A stretch of 64,000 nt of DNA from Lachnospiraceae bacterium (GCA_902363135.1 CABIZF010000008.1:62001-126000), one strand, 5' to 3'. Shown: positions 25,904 through 35,762, counted from the first letter of the stretch. Numbers and translations: made by a program. The notes: generated by a model not told the origin, from the letters alone.

Positions 25904-26770
25904 ATGAAATTTACAAAGATGCATGGAATAGGGAACGATTATGTGTATGTAAACTGCTTTACCGAGCAGGTCAGAGATCCGGAGCAGGTATCCTGCCGGA
26001 TCAGTGACCGGCATTTCGGAATCGGTTCAGACGGCCTTGTGCTGATCAGGCCGTCATCTGTGGCAGATTTTAAGATGGAGATTTATAATGCGGATGGCTC
26101 CCGCGCAAAAATGTGTGGAAACGGGATTCGCTGTGTGGCGAAGTATGTGTATGATTATGGCCTGACGGACCGGACGGATATTACCGTCGAGACAGACAGC
26201 GGGATCAAGACGCTGCATCTGACGGTAGAAAATCAGAAGGTGAAGCTGGTGGAGGTCGATATGGGTGCGCCAATTCTCATACCGGAGGAGATTCCGGTCG
26301 ACGCCGGTGCCATCAAAGCTGCCGGGGATGGGCCGATTGTGAATCAGCCGATGACGGTGAACGGAAAGGACTACCGTGTGACCTGCGTATCAATGGGCAA
26401 TCCACATTGCATCGTGCCGGTGGAGGATGTGGACGGACTGAAGATCGAGGAGATCGGCCCGTTTTTTGAGCGGCATCCGGCATTTCCGGCGCGGGTCAAT
26501 ACGGAGTTTATCCGCGTAATTGATTCGGATACGGTGCAGATGCGTGTATGGGAGCGTGGGTCCGGGGAGACCCTGGCCTGCGGGACCGGAGCATGCGCGG
26601 TAGCGGTAGCGTGCAGCCTGAACGGATGGACCGGCGACGAGGTGACGGTCCGCCTGCTGGGAGGCGATCTGCGCATCCGCTGGGATAAGGAGCGCCGGAC
26701 GGTATTCATGACAGGCCCGGCGACGGTGGTCTTTGACGGAGAGATCGATCTGGCAGACTTTGCGTCATAG
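25904..26770 (+). CDS. dapF: Diaminopimelate epimerase
   Basis: 288 residues. It converts LL- to meso-diaminopimelate for lysine and peptidoglycan. The two catalytic cysteines are in KMCGNGIRC and [22 protein letters not shown] is the conserved N-terminus, so I start at ATG 25904 (GGAG upstream) rather than at the in-frame ATG at 25841. dapL follows 34 bp downstream, and the pair forms an operon. Confidence 0.95.
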   Translation: MKFTKMHGIGNDYVYVNCFTEQVRDPEQVSCRISDRHFGIGSDGLVLIRPSSVADFKMEIYNADGSRAKMCGNGIRCVAKYVYDYGLTDRTDITVETDSGIKTLHLTVENQKVKLVEVDMGAPILIPEEIPVDAGAIKAAGDGPIVNQPMTVNGKDYRVTCVSMGNPHCIVPVEDVDGLKIEEIGPFFERHPAFPARVNTEFIRVIDSDTVQMRVWERGSGETLACGTGACAVAVACSLNGWTGDEVTVRLLGGDLRIRWDKERRTVFMTGPATVVFDGEIDLADFAS

Positions 26771-26804
26771 TTTTACGTTTGAAAAGTGTAAAAAGGAGGA
26801 ACTT

Positions 26805-28025
26805 ATGTTTAAGATTAACGAGAATTACCTGAAGCTTCCGGGAAGCTATCTGTTTTCCAACATTGCAAAAAAAGTAAATGCATTTTCTGAGGCAAATCCG
26901 GATAAGAAAATTATCCGGCTTGGGATTGGCGATGTGACGCTTCCGCTGGCTCCGGCGATCATCGACGCATTGCACGGAGCAGTCGACGAGATGGCAGATG
27001 CGGCGACCTTCCATGGCTATGCACCGGATCTTGGCTATTCATTTTTGCGGGAGACGATTGCAAAGAACGACTTTGCAGCACGGGGCTGCGAGGTATATGC
27101 AGATGAGATTTTTGTATCAGACGGTGCAAAATGTGATTCCGGAAATATTCAGGAGATTTTCAGCCTGGATAATAAGATTGCAGTTTGCGATCCGGTCTAT
27201 CCGGTGTATGTGGATTCCAATGTAATGGCAGGGCGTGCCGGAAGCTATGATCCGCTGACGGAGCGCTGGAGTGATGTTATCTACATGCCATGTACCGCGG
27301 ACAATGGGTTTGCTCCGGATTTTCCGAAGGAGACACCGGATCTGATTTACCTGTGCTTCCCGAACAATCCGACCGGTGCGACGATCACAAAGGAACAGCT
27401 GCAGGGCTGGGTGGACTATGCGAACCACGTCGGTGCAGTGATCCTGTTTGATGCTGCTTATGAGGCGTATATTTCTGAGGAGGATGTACCACATTCCATT
27501 TATGAGTGCGAGGGTGCGCGGACCTGCGCGATTGAGCTGCGCTCTTTTTCAAAAAATGCAGGCTTTACGGGAACGAGACTTGGATATACGGTCGTACCAA
27601 AGGATCTGAAGTCAGATGGTGTCATGCTGCATTCCCTGTGGGCGAGACGGCACGGCACAAAGTACAACGGAGCGCCTTACATTGTTCAGAAGGCCGGTGA
27701 GGCTGTCTATTCAGAGGCAGGCAGAAAGCAGGTCGCAGAGCAGGTCGCTTACTACATGAAAAATGCGGAGACGATCAAGCAGGGGCTTCAGGAAGCAGGC
27801 TTTACCGTATATGGAGGCGTAAATTCTCCGTATATCTGGCTGAAGACGCCGGAGAAGATGACTTCATGGGAGTTCTTTGACTACCTGCTGGAGCAGGCAA
27901 ACGTCGTCGGCACACCGGGATCCGGATTCGGACCGAGTGGTGAGGGCTATTTCCGCCTGACCGGATTTGGAAGCTATGAGAATACAAAAGCAGCGATTGA
28001 GCGTGTAAAGCGTCTTTCCCTGTAA
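26805..28025 (+). CDS. dapL: LL-diaminopimelate aminotransferase
   Basis: 406 residues. This PLP enzyme makes LL-diaminopimelate directly from tetrahydrodipicolinate, bypassing the acylated intermediates. Seen are the N-terminal [20 protein letters not shown], the [12 protein letters not shown] motif, [14 protein letters not shown], and the PLP-lysine region [28 protein letters not shown] is 7 bp before ATG 26805. With dapF it completes the DapL route to meso-DAP. Confidence 0.95.
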   Translation: MFKINENYLKLPGSYLFSNIAKKVNAFSEANPDKKIIRLGIGDVTLPLAPAIIDALHGAVDEMADAATFHGYAPDLGYSFLRETIAKNDFAARGCEVYADEIFVSDGAKCDSGNIQEIFSLDNKIAVCDPVYPVYVDSNVMAGRAGSYDPLTERWSDVIYMPCTADNGFAPDFPKETPDLIYLCFPNNPTGATITKEQLQGWVDYANHVGAVILFDAAYEAYISEEDVPHSIYECEGARTCAIELRSFSKNAGFTGTRLGYTVVPKDLKSDGVMLHSLWARRHGTKYNGAPYIVQKAGEAVYSEAGRKQVAEQVAYYMKNAETIKQGLQEAGFTVYGGVNSPYIWLKTPEKMTSWEFFDYLLEQANVVGTPGSGFGPSGEGYFRLTGFGSYENTKAAIERVKRLSL

Positions 28026-28033
28026 ACAAAAAA

Positions 28034-28066
28034 CAGCCTGCCGCGTCGGCATGACGTGGCAGGCTG
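28034..28066 (-). terminator. Terminator between dapL and asnA
   Basis: CAGCCTGCC-GCGTC pairs with GACGT-GGCAGGCTG. The T run (TTTTTTG) is on the minus strand, so it mainly ends asnA; it may also slow dapL transcription from the other side. Confidence 0.8.
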
Positions 28067-28090
28067 CTGCTTTACAACGGATTTTGCAGA

Positions 28091-29101
28091 TTACAGCAGC
28101 TGGATATTGTGTGCCGCTGCTTCCTTGATGATTTCATCCGGCCAGATGGAGCATTGTACTTCTCCGATATGCGCCTTGCGCAGGTAGAACATACAGATAC
28201 GGGACTGACCGATACCGCCGCCGATTGTGAACGGAAGATCGTTTTCCAGAATCGCCTTCTGGAACGGAAGCTCTGCACGCTCCTCACAGCCGGCAAGCTT
28301 CAGCTGACGCCGCAGCGCATCCGCATCGACACGGATGCCCATGGAAGAGAGCTCCAGCGCGATGTCCAGTACCGGATAATAGACGATGATATCTGCGTTT
28401 AATTTCCAGTCGTCATAGTCCGGTGCACGTCCGTCATGCGGCTCACCGGAAGCAAGCTTATCGCCGATCTGCATCAGGCAGACAGCGCCCTTTTCCTTTG
28501 TGATGATGTATTCACGCTCCTTCGGAGTTTTGTCCGGATAGAGGTCCTCAAGCTCCTGTGTGGTGATAAAGAAAATATCCTTTGGAAGGATTTCCTCGAT
28601 AAAATCATACTGGATGGACATGTAGGTCTCAGTCTTGCGCAATGCCTTGTATACGGAACGAACGACCTTCTTGAGTGTATCGAGATTGCGTTCACTTTTG
28701 ACGATGACCTTCTCCCAGTCCCACTGGTCTACATAGATTGAGTGAATATTGTCGGTGGCTTCATCGCGGCGGATAGCGTTCATATCGGTGTAAAGCCCTT
28801 CACCGTGTGCAAAGCCATATTCCTTGAGCGCGTAGCGCTTCCACTTTGCAAGAGACTGAACAATCTCAGCCTGCCGTTCATTCTGCTCTTTGATGCCGAA
28901 GCTGACCGGACGCTCAATGCCATTTAAGTTATCATTCATGCCGGATGCGGGGTCCACAAATAAAGGAGAGGAGACACGGAGCAGATTCAGCTGCTTCGCG
29001 AGTACGCTCTGAAAAAAGTCTTTGACCGTTTTGATTGCGACCTGCGTATCATACAGTGAAAGCGGAGAAAAATAATCCTCCGGTATGATCAGGTGTTCCA
29101 T
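28091..29101 (-). CDS. asnA: Aspartate-ammonia ligase (ammonia-dependent asparagine synthetase)
   Basis: 336 residues, normal length. It makes asparagine from aspartate, ammonia and ATP; its fold is related to class II aspartyl/asparaginyl-tRNA synthetases. The conserved SVNADRE-like family features include RPVSFGIKEQNERQAEIVQ, the VDQWDWEKV segment and the C-terminal GGGIGQSRICMFYL. GGAGG precedes the start. It is divergent from the T-box-controlled aspS2 unit, so both asparagine-supply routes lie side by side. Confidence 0.95.
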   Translation of the reverse strand: MEHLIIPEDYFSPLSLYDTQVAIKTVKDFFQSVLAKQLNLLRVSSPLFVDPASGMNDNLNGIERPVSFGIKEQNERQAEIVQSLAKWKRYALKEYGFAHGEGLYTDMNAIRRDEATDNIHSIYVDQWDWEKVIVKSERNLDTLKKVVRSVYKALRKTETYMSIQYDFIEEILPKDIFFITTQELEDLYPDKTPKEREYIITKEKGAVCLMQIGDKLASGEPHDGRAPDYDDWKLNADIIVYYPVLDIALELSSMGIRVDADALRRQLKLAGCEERAELPFQKAILENDLPFTIGGGIGQSRICMFYLRKAHIGEVQCSIWPDEIIKEAAAHNIQLL

Positions 29102-29160
29102 TTTGATATCCTCCGAATTTTGGTATTATGTTTGCTGCTGTACTGAACTGGTACCTACAC

Positions 29161-29188
29161 ATTATACCAGATGATTGGGAAGTTACAA
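29161..29188 (-). promoter_or_regulatory. asnA promoter
   Basis: On the minus strand TTGTAA, a 16-bp spacer and a perfect TATAAT, about 60 bp before the asnA start. No T-box is seen in the short asnA leader. Confidence 0.75.
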
Positions 29189-29209
29189 GAAAAAAATTTG
29201 AAAAAGGGC

Positions 29210-29238
29210 TTGCGCTGAAAAAAAAACTGTGCTAGAAT
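29210..29238 (+). promoter_or_regulatory. Promoter of the T-box / aspS2 unit
   Basis: TTGCGC, a 17-bp spacer and TAGAAT, placing transcription start at about 29245, just upstream of the T-box Stem I. Confidence 0.65.
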
Positions 29239-29244
29239 CTCTCC

Positions 29245-29541
29245 ATCAAAAAGCGATGAAGGAGACTCTGTTTCTGAAACTTGACAGGAATTTGGCATCA
29301 CCGACTGAGAGTGCCGATGGAGGGAAGGAGACAATAGGGAACACTCTGGAGCTGACTGTTTGAACAGCAAGGATACCGGCAGAGCTATCAGATCCGGTAT
29401 TTTCAGAGTAGGGCAGTCCGCAGCACACGTTACGTGCACAAAGAGGGGTAGACGAGGATGTCTGCAATGCGGGTGGTACCGCGGGTAGAAGATTATCCGT
29501 CCCGGAATATCATATAAAATGTGATGTTCCGGGACTTTTTT
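29245..29541 (+). ncRNA. T-box leader, probably tRNA-Asn responsive
   Basis: Leader features in order: a Stem I region starting GCGATGAAGGAGAC, the AG-bulge-like GAGAGTGCCGATGG, a candidate specifier AAC at 29340-29342 in GGGAACACTCTGGAGC, the T-box motif GGTGGTACCGCGG (29471-29484), and a terminator GTCCCGGAA...TTCCGGGAC-TTTTTT (29499-29541). Uncharged tRNA would pair with the specifier and the T-box and prevent termination. AAC is an Asn codon, which fits an AspRS2/GatCAB operon. The class is firm; the specifier is assigned by position only. Confidence 0.9.
29499..29541 (+). terminator. T-box regulatory terminator
   Basis: Perfect GTCCCGGAA/TTCCGGGAC outer stem followed by TTTTTT. The antiterminator would involve the upstream ACCGCGGG segment. 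From 29542 to 29753 I see only unassigned sequence with small direct matches and no further signal. Confidence 0.85.
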
Positions 29542-29753
29542 GCGTTCACAGTTCTGAGCAGCAGCAAAATGCAGAGACAGGAGCTGCGTAAGCAGCGGAT
29601 AGCTTGCATAGCAAGCAGGTCTGTGGCCTGCAGCGCAGAACGTCCGAGGGGCCAGAAAACGTTTCGTAAGGAATAGACGTTGTGAGAGCTCATTAGATGT
29701 TCAGCAAGAACGTTTGGACAAGAAGAAGTCCCGGAACCGGAGAGGAGACCAAC

Positions 29754-31085
29754 ATGGAATTTTTAACAGGACTGACACCAGAGGAAACATTAGAGCTTGA
29801 GGAGCTGCTCGATGCATCTCGCATCGGCACAGAGGTCCGGGTACGCGGAGCCGTGCACACAATACGCGATATGGGCGAGCTTTCTTTTGTCGTACTGCGC
29901 AAGCGAGATGGCCTGCTGCAGTGCATTTTTGAAGAAGGCACGACGAATTATGCGGTAAAGGACCTGCGTGAGGAGATGGCAGTTGAGATCAGCGGCGTGC
30001 TGGAGGAGGATGCACGTGCTCCGCACGGCATTGAAATCCGGGCGAGGGAAGTGAAGGTGTTCGGCAGACCGTATGAGGCGCCGCCGCTTCCGATTGGCAA
30101 GTGGAAGCTGAACACATCACTGGAGGCAAAGCTCAACTACCGCAGTACCGCGCTCCGCAACGTCCGTGAGCGGGCAAAGTTCCGGATCCAGGAAGGTATC
30201 GTGCGCGGCTTCCGTGATTTCCTGTACAGCCAGCATTTCACAGAGATCCACACTCCGAAGATCGGCAGCAAGGGTGCCGAGGGCGGCTCCAACGTCTTCA
30301 AGCTCGATTATTTCCACCGTCCGGCCGTGCTCGCACAGAGTCCGCAGTTCTACAAACAGATGATGGTCGGTGTGTTTGAACGGGTATTTGAGACCGCACC
30401 GGTTTTCCGCGCAGAGAAGCACAACACGAAGCGTCATCTGAATGAGTATACAAGCCTTGACTTTGAGATGGGGTACATCAGTGGCTTCGAAGATATCATG
30501 AAAATGGAGACCGGATTTTTACAGTACACGATGAAGCTGCTCTTGGAAGAATATGCCGAGGAGCTTCGGATCCTTGGTGTGACCCTCCCGAAGACCGAAC
30601 AGATTCCGATGGTACGTTTTGACAGGGCGAAAGAGCTGGTTGCAGAAAAATACAACCGGAAGATACGCAATCCGTATGACCTGGAGCCGGAGGAGGAATC
30701 CCTGATCGGTCAGTATTTCAAGGAAGAGTACGATGCAGACTTCGTGTTTGTCACACACTATCCGTCGAAGAAGCGTCCGTTTTACGCGATGGACGATCCG
30801 GCAGATCCGACCTTTACTCTGAGCTTTGATCTTCTGTTCCACGGACTTGAGATCACGACCGGAGGTCAGCGTATCCACGATTATCAGCAGCTGCTGGATA
30901 AAATCGAGGCGCGGGGCATGACGACTGAAGGCATGGAGCAATACCTGGATACCTTCAAATATGGCATGCCGCCGCACGGAGGACTCGGTATCGGTATGGA
31001 GCGTCTGACGATGAAGCTGCTCGGTGAGGAAAATGTGCGGGAGGCGACGCTGTTCCCGCGGGATCTGTCCAGACTGGAGCCGTAA
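29754..31085 (+). CDS. aspS2: Aspartyl-tRNA synthetase, archaeal (probably non-discriminating) type
   Basis: 443 residues, much shorter than bacterial AspRS and lacking its GAD insertion domain. An N-terminal OB-fold anticodon domain (about 15-105) is followed by the class II core: FTEIHTPKIGSKGAEGG, FRAEKHNTKRHLNEY, and motif 3 GLGIGMERLTMKLLG. Such enzymes often charge both tRNA-Asp and tRNA-Asn with aspartate, and GatCAB, encoded just downstream, amidates Asp-tRNA-Asn. I start at ATG 29754 with GAGAGGAG upstream; an in-frame ATG at 29697 lacks this. Non-discrimination is inferred from context and the Asn T-box. Confidence 0.92.
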   Translation: MEFLTGLTPEETLELEELLDASRIGTEVRVRGAVHTIRDMGELSFVVLRKRDGLLQCIFEEGTTNYAVKDLREEMAVEISGVLEEDARAPHGIEIRAREVKVFGRPYEAPPLPIGKWKLNTSLEAKLNYRSTALRNVRERAKFRIQEGIVRGFRDFLYSQHFTEIHTPKIGSKGAEGGSNVFKLDYFHRPAVLAQSPQFYKQMMVGVFERVFETAPVFRAEKHNTKRHLNEYTSLDFEMGYISGFEDIMKMETGFLQYTMKLLLEEYAEELRILGVTLPKTEQIPMVRFDRAKELVAEKYNRKIRNPYDLEPEEESLIGQYFKEEYDADFVFVTHYPSKKRPFYAMDDPADPTFTLSFDLLFHGLEITTGGQRIHDYQQLLDKIEARGMTTEGMEQYLDTFKYGMPPHGGLGIGMERLTMKLLGEENVREATLFPRDLSRLEP

Positions 31086-31291
31086 GGCGGACACCGTTAA
31101 GAGAACCGCAGGCAGGAGCCCGTCCACCGACGGTGTGCCGCTTTGCGGAACGCATTTTCTGCGTTACAGGAATGCATTTTAGCAGCGGATGTGCTATACT
31201 GAACCCAAATCAATTACCGCTGCAGGCAGTATGAGACCATATCCGGTTCGTTGTCCGCAGAAAGAGGAGTGAAAGAAAAGGGGGAAGGCAC

Positions 31292-32377
31292 ATGGAACGA
31301 TGCAGGTTATGTGGCGGCCAGGTCGTGAATGGACGCTGTACGGAATGTGGATGGAATAACCGGAAAAATGACAGCAGGTACCATCTGAATGAACACAACC
31401 GCAAGAGCGTTCAGCTGCATGGAGGCAGCTGCGAAGATCATCTGAACAAACCGGAAACTAAGCGTACTACGTATCGGACGACGATGGAGGACAGCCCGGC
31501 GCGGCGGAAAGAATTAAAGAAGCGCCGGCAGACCGGAACAGTGCAGAAGCGGAAAGGCCGGATCTGGGGACTGCTTGGCATTATCGTGCTTTACGGCATT
31601 CTTGAGGGATGGAGCTGGCTGGATGAGCAGGATATCGATCTGGGAGACGCAATAACAAAGATTGTACAGTATTTTGAGGATGACAATTCTGCAAACGACG
31701 CTGGCTGGATGGAAGAAGAGGATGTGGAATCGGATGAAATGCTGTCGGCATCTGCAGAAAAGCAGGAGTGGGATACCGGGGATGCCGACTATTATGAGGC
31801 GTGTCTGGAGCCGGGAAACTATACGGTCGGATATGATCTTTTCCCGGGCAGCTATCAGCTGGAATGCCGGTTGGATTCCGCATGGATTTACGTAAGCGAC
31901 CCGGAAGGGACGGACTGGGATTATGAAGTGCTCTATTCCGAGGAGTACCAGGACTGGGTACGTGAAAATGACGAGGAAGATTCCGGAGAATACAGTGCTT
32001 ACTCAAATGTGCTGGAGCTTTCAGAAGGCCAGACGCTCTATATCGAATCTGTCACGGAGAGTGTATGGATTACCGGATTGAAGGCAGAAGGGGCCGTGTT
32101 GGAAAAACGGGATTCCCAGGGACTGCAGACGGTACATTATCAGGAAGGCATGGAGCCGGGAGCCGGGATTCCGGAAGGGGTCTATGATCTGGTGCTGAGC
32201 AATCCGGATACAGGAGTTGTTTATCTGCAGGTGCACGGCGAGGATGGGATGGAGCTGTATCTGACACTGGGGAAGGACACACCGGTGATCCGGCGGATTT
32301 TTATTCAGGACGGCGATACGTTTGAATATGAGGATTATGATACCGGTGCAAAGATTGACTTTGTGCCGAGCTACTGA
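31292..32377 (+). CDS. Zinc-ribbon membrane protein of unknown function
   Basis: 361 residues. An N-terminal zinc ribbon (CRLCGG...CTECGW, residues 4-20), a basic region to about 88, one transmembrane helix (WGLLGIIVLYGILEGW), then an acidic outer part rich in Glu, Asp and Tyr with two similar beta-type segments (ACLEPGNYTVGYDLFPGSYQ and GMEPGAGIPEGVYDLVLSN). No enzyme motif. GGGGGAAGG precedes the ATG. It sits between aspS2 and gatC with only 12 bp to gatC, so it is likely cotranscribed with translation genes, an odd partner. Confidence 0.75.
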   Translation: MERCRLCGGQVVNGRCTECGWNNRKNDSRYHLNEHNRKSVQLHGGSCEDHLNKPETKRTTYRTTMEDSPARRKELKKRRQTGTVQKRKGRIWGLLGIIVLYGILEGWSWLDEQDIDLGDAITKIVQYFEDDNSANDAGWMEEEDVESDEMLSASAEKQEWDTGDADYYEACLEPGNYTVGYDLFPGSYQLECRLDSAWIYVSDPEGTDWDYEVLYSEEYQDWVRENDEEDSGEYSAYSNVLELSEGQTLYIESVTESVWITGLKAEGAVLEKRDSQGLQTVHYQEGMEPGAGIPEGVYDLVLSNPDTGVVYLQVHGEDGMELYLTLGKDTPVIRRIFIQDGDTFEYEDYDTGAKIDFVPSY

Positions 32378-32389
32378 GGAGATGAAAAA

Positions 32390-32683
32390 ATGGCAAACAT
32401 CATCAGTGATGAGACGATTGAGTATGTCGGGATTCTGGCAAAGCTGGAGCTCTCGGCAGAAGAAAAAGAACAGGCGAAAAAAGATATCGGACGGATGCTC
32501 GATTACGTGGATAAGCTCAATGAGCTGGATACCGCTGACGTAGAGCCGATGTCGCATGTGTTTCCGGTGCATAATGTTTTCCGTGAGGACGTGGTGACGA
32601 ACGGGGATGACCGCGAGAATATGCTGAAAAACGCACCCGCAGTCAAAGACGGATCGTGGAAGGTACCAAAGACGGTAGAGTAA
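32390..32683 (+). CDS. gatC: Asp/Glu-tRNA amidotransferase subunit C
   Basis: 97 residues, standard length. GatC wraps around GatA and GatB and stabilises the amidotransferase. Typical features are [15 protein letters not shown] and the [19 protein letters not shown] stretch near residue 55. GAGGAG precedes the ATG. gatA follows 34-40 bp downstream. Confidence 0.95.
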   Translation: MANIISDETIEYVGILAKLELSAEEKEQAKKDIGRMLDYVDKLNELDTADVEPMSHVFPVHNVFREDVVTNGDDRENMLKNAPAVKDGSWKVPKTVE

Positions 32684-32717
32684 ATGCACGGGGCAGTATT
32701 TTGCTGCCGGAAAGGAA

Positions 32718-34211
32718 ATGACGATGCAGATCATGGATATGACGGCCCTTGAGCTTGGCCGGAAGATAAAGGAAAAAGAAGTATCCGTCAAAGAGGCGGT
32801 GCAGGCAAGTCTGGATACCATTGAGGCAAAGGACGAGGCGCTGCACAGCTTTGTGACGGTCGATGCAGAGCGTGCTCTGGCGCGTGCAGATGAAGTACAA
32901 AAAGGGATAGAGGATGGCACTTATACCGGGCCGCTGGCAGGTGTCCCGGCCGCAGTGAAGGACAATATCTGTACGGAGAACCTGCTGACGACCTGCAGTT
33001 CAAAGATCCTCTATAATTTTGTTCCGCCGTATTCGGCGCAGGCTGTCTGCAATTTAAACGCAGCAGGCGGTGTTATCCTCGGAAAAACAAACATGGATGA
33101 ATTTGCGATGGGAAGCACGACTGAGACGTCGGCCTACGGTGTGACGCGCAATCCGTGGAATCTCGAGCATGTGCCGGGCGGATCCTCCGGCGGAAGCTGC
33201 GCAGCAGTCGCAGCCTGTGAGGCACCGTATGCGCTTGGCTCCGATACCGGCGGATCGATCCGGCAGCCTGGATCCTTCTGTGGTGTCACAGGCCTGAAGC
33301 CGACCTACGGCACCGTTTCCCGGTATGGACTGATCGCCTATGGATCTTCCCTGGACCAGATCGGACCGATCGCAAAGGATATTTCCGACTGTGCGGCGAT
33401 TCTGGAAATGCTCACATCCTATGACCAAAAGGATAGTACATCCGTAAAGCGTACCGACTGTGATTTTACGTCGGCGCTGGTCGATGATGTAAAGGGCATG
33501 CGGATCGGCATTCCGTCCGACTATTTAAGTGCCGGGCTGGACGAGGAAGTAAAAGCGGCTATTTTAAAGGCAGCGGATGTCCTGAAGCAGAAGGGAGCAA
33601 TCGTAGAAGAATTTCAGCTCAGTTTGGTCGAGTATGCGATTCCGGCCTACTATGTGATCGCATCGGCGGAGGCCAGCTCGAACCTGGCGCGTTTTGACGG
33701 CGTCAAATACGGATACCGCGCGAAGGAATACAACGGACTGCATGGCATGTATAAGAAGAGCCGCTCCGAGGGATTCGGGGAAGAGGTCAAGCGCCGGATT
33801 ATGCTCGGCTCCTTTGTACTGAGCTCCGGCTACTACGATGCCTACTATCTGAAAGCACTGCGCACAAAGGCACTGATCAAGCAGTCCTTTGACCGTGCAT
33901 TTGAAAAATATGATGTGATCCTCGGGCCGGTTGCGCCAATGACCGCGCCGAAGCTCGGCGAGAGCCTCTTGGATCCGCTGAAAATGTATCTTGGGGATAT
34001 TTACACGATTTCTGTCAACCTGGCCGGTCTTCCGGGCGTATCGGTTCCGTGCGGCGTCGATTCCAAGGGACTGCCGATCGGCGTGCAGCTGATCGGGGAC
34101 TGCTTCAAGGAAAAAAATATCATCCGTGCCGCTTATGCATATGAGCAGGCCAGGGGCAAATGGCAGGCGCCGCCGTGTACGGCAGCAGCTTCCGGAAAGG
34201 TGGTGGAGTAA
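32718..34211 (+). CDS. gatA: Asp/Glu-tRNA amidotransferase subunit A
   Basis: 497 residues. This amidase subunit releases ammonia from glutamine or asparagine. The amidase signature is GGSSGGSCAAVAACEAPYAL, and the Ser-cisSer-Lys triad sites are in VPAAVKDNICT and SDTGGSIRQPGS. The first ATG at 32718 is very close to GGAAAGG; ATG 32724 (MQIMDMTALE) has better spacing and may be the true start. The stop touches the gatB ATG region. Confidence 0.95.
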   Translation: MTMQIMDMTALELGRKIKEKEVSVKEAVQASLDTIEAKDEALHSFVTVDAERALARADEVQKGIEDGTYTGPLAGVPAAVKDNICTENLLTTCSSKILYNFVPPYSAQAVCNLNAAGGVILGKTNMDEFAMGSTTETSAYGVTRNPWNLEHVPGGSSGGSCAAVAACEAPYALGSDTGGSIRQPGSFCGVTGLKPTYGTVSRYGLIAYGSSLDQIGPIAKDISDCAAILEMLTSYDQKDSTSVKRTDCDFTSALVDDVKGMRIGIPSDYLSAGLDEEVKAAILKAADVLKQKGAIVEEFQLSLVEYAIPAYYVIASAEASSNLARFDGVKYGYRAKEYNGLHGMYKKSRSEGFGEEVKRRIMLGSFVLSSGYYDAYYLKALRTKALIKQSFDRAFEKYDVILGPVAPMTAPKLGESLLDPLKMYLGDIYTISVNLAGLPGVSVPCGVDSKGLPIGVQLIGDCFKEKNIIRAAYAYEQARGKWQAPPCTAAASGKVVE

Positions 34212-35642
34212 ATGTCCAGACAGTATGAGACCGTGATCGGACTGGAGGTCCATGTAGAGCTCGCGACAAAGACAAAGATTTTCTGTGGATGCTCCACTGC
34301 ATTTGGAGGGGCGCCGAATACGCATACCTGTCCGGTGTGCACCGGTATGCCGGGTTCTCTTCCGGTACTGAATAAGCAGGTCGTTGAGTATGCGATGGCG
34401 GTAGGTCTTGCGACGAACTGCCAGATTCACCAGTATTGTAAATTTGACCGTAAGAATTATTTTTATCCGGACAATCCGCAGAACTACCAGATCTCCCAGC
34501 TGTATCTTCCGATCTGCCACGATGGCGGCATCGAGATCGAGACCGCTGCGGGGAAAAAGGTGATAGGCATTCATGAGATCCATATGGAGGAGGATGCCGG
34601 AAAGCTCATCCACGATGAGTGGGAGGACTGCACCTTGGTCGATTACAACCGAAGCGGCGTGCCGCTGATCGAGATCGTATCTGAGCCGGATATGCGCAGT
34701 GCCGAGGAGGTCATCGCATATCTGGACAAGCTTCGCCTGATCGTGCAGTATCTGGGGGCATCGGACTGCAAGCTGCAGGAGGGCTCCATGCGTGCCGATG
34801 TCAACCTCTCTGTGCGTGAGGTTGGCGCGGAGCAGTTCGGTACGAGAACCGAGATGAAGAACCTGAACTCCTTCAAGGCGATCGCCCGTGCGATCGAAGG
34901 GGAGCGTGCCCGTCAGATCGAGCTGATCGAGGAGGGCAGGCAGGTCATTCAGGAGACGCGCCGCTGGGATGACAATAAGGAATATTCCTATCCGATGCGT
35001 TCCAAGGAGGATGCGCATGATTACCGTTACTTCCCGGATCCGGATCTTGTGCCGGTCATCATCAGTGATGAGTGGTTGCAGGCAGTAAAGGACCGTCAGC
35101 CGGAGCTGCGCACCGAGAAGCTTGCACGCTATAAAAAGGAATTCGATATCCCGGATTATGATGCGGAGATTCTGACCGGTTCCAAGCATCTGGCAGATCT
35201 GTTCGAGGAGACAACAGAGCTGTGCGGCAAGCCGAAAAAGGTATCGAACTGGCTGATGGGTGAGACGCTACGTCTGCTCAAGGAGGCAGGGCAGGAGCCG
35301 GAGGAGATCACTTTCTCGGCCGCACATCTGGCAAAGCTGATCGAGCTGCTCGACGCAGGCACGATCAACCAGACCGTCGCCAAGGAGGTCTTCGAGCAGA
35401 TCTTCCGTGAGGATATTGATCCGGAGCAGTACGTCGAAGCGCATGGCCTGAAGATGGTCAACGATGACAACCTGCTTCGCACCGTCGTCGAGCAGGTCAT
35501 CGCCGCGAATCCGCAGTCTGTCGCTGATTACAGGGGCGGCAAGGAAAAAGCCCTCGGCTTCCTCGTCGGCCAGACCATGAAGCAGATGAAGGGAAAAGCA
35601 AATCCGGGCGCAGTGAACAAGATGCTGAAGGAGCTGCTGTGA
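34212..35642 (+). CDS. gatB: Asp/Glu-tRNA amidotransferase subunit B
   Basis: 476 residues. GatB phosphorylates and binds the mischarged tRNA. Signatures are YETVIGLEVHVELATKTK, the zinc site CGCS...CPVCTGMPG, RKNYFYPDNPQNYQISQ, and a C-terminal YqeY-like tail domain (about 330-476). It begins right after the gatA stop. With aspS2 it completes indirect Asn-tRNA synthesis. Confidence 0.96.
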   Translation: MSRQYETVIGLEVHVELATKTKIFCGCSTAFGGAPNTHTCPVCTGMPGSLPVLNKQVVEYAMAVGLATNCQIHQYCKFDRKNYFYPDNPQNYQISQLYLPICHDGGIEIETAAGKKVIGIHEIHMEEDAGKLIHDEWEDCTLVDYNRSGVPLIEIVSEPDMRSAEEVIAYLDKLRLIVQYLGASDCKLQEGSMRADVNLSVREVGAEQFGTRTEMKNLNSFKAIARAIEGERARQIELIEEGRQVIQETRRWDDNKEYSYPMRSKEDAHDYRYFPDPDLVPVIISDEWLQAVKDRQPELRTEKLARYKKEFDIPDYDAEILTGSKHLADLFEETTELCGKPKKVSNWLMGETLRLLKEAGQEPEEITFSAAHLAKLIELLDAGTINQTVAKEVFEQIFREDIDPEQYVEAHGLKMVNDDNLLRTVVEQVIAANPQSVADYRGGKEKALGFLVGQTMKQMKGKANPGAVNKMLKELL

Positions 35643-35676
35643 ATAAAAGGACAATATAATAGGTAGAAATGTGTGA

Positions 35677-35713
35677 AAGGCTGTCGTATCTGAGAGGGTA
35701 CGGCAGCCTTTTA
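35677..35713 (+). terminator. Terminator of the aspS2-gatCAB operon
   Basis: AAGGCTGTCGTATC / GTACGGCAGCCTT hairpin with a trailing TTTT. Confidence 0.8.
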
Positions 35714-35730
35714 ACACGCTTAAAATCCTG

Positions 35731-35762
35731 CAAGTAGCGAAGCGGATTGCGAATATCCGCTT
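35731..35762 (+). repeat. Interspersed structured repeat, short copy D
   Basis: CAAGTAGCGAAG joins GCGGATTGCGAATATCCGC, as in copy C1, lacking the CCCTG hairpin and here also the first hairpin. The remaining part forms an 8-bp stem AAGCGGAT/ATCCGCTT. The rest of the 324-bp gap before 35967 is AT-rich; I see no convincing promoter. Confidence 0.7.

Noticed and set aside
29542..29753. A second regulatory RNA between the T-box and aspS2
   Set aside because: Some self-complementary stretches are present but no known motif or convincing stem set could be drawn.
33564..35189. 541-codon minus-strand open frame opposite gatA/gatB
   Set aside because: It lies wholly antisense to two well-conserved genes in a GC-rich region and matches no family.
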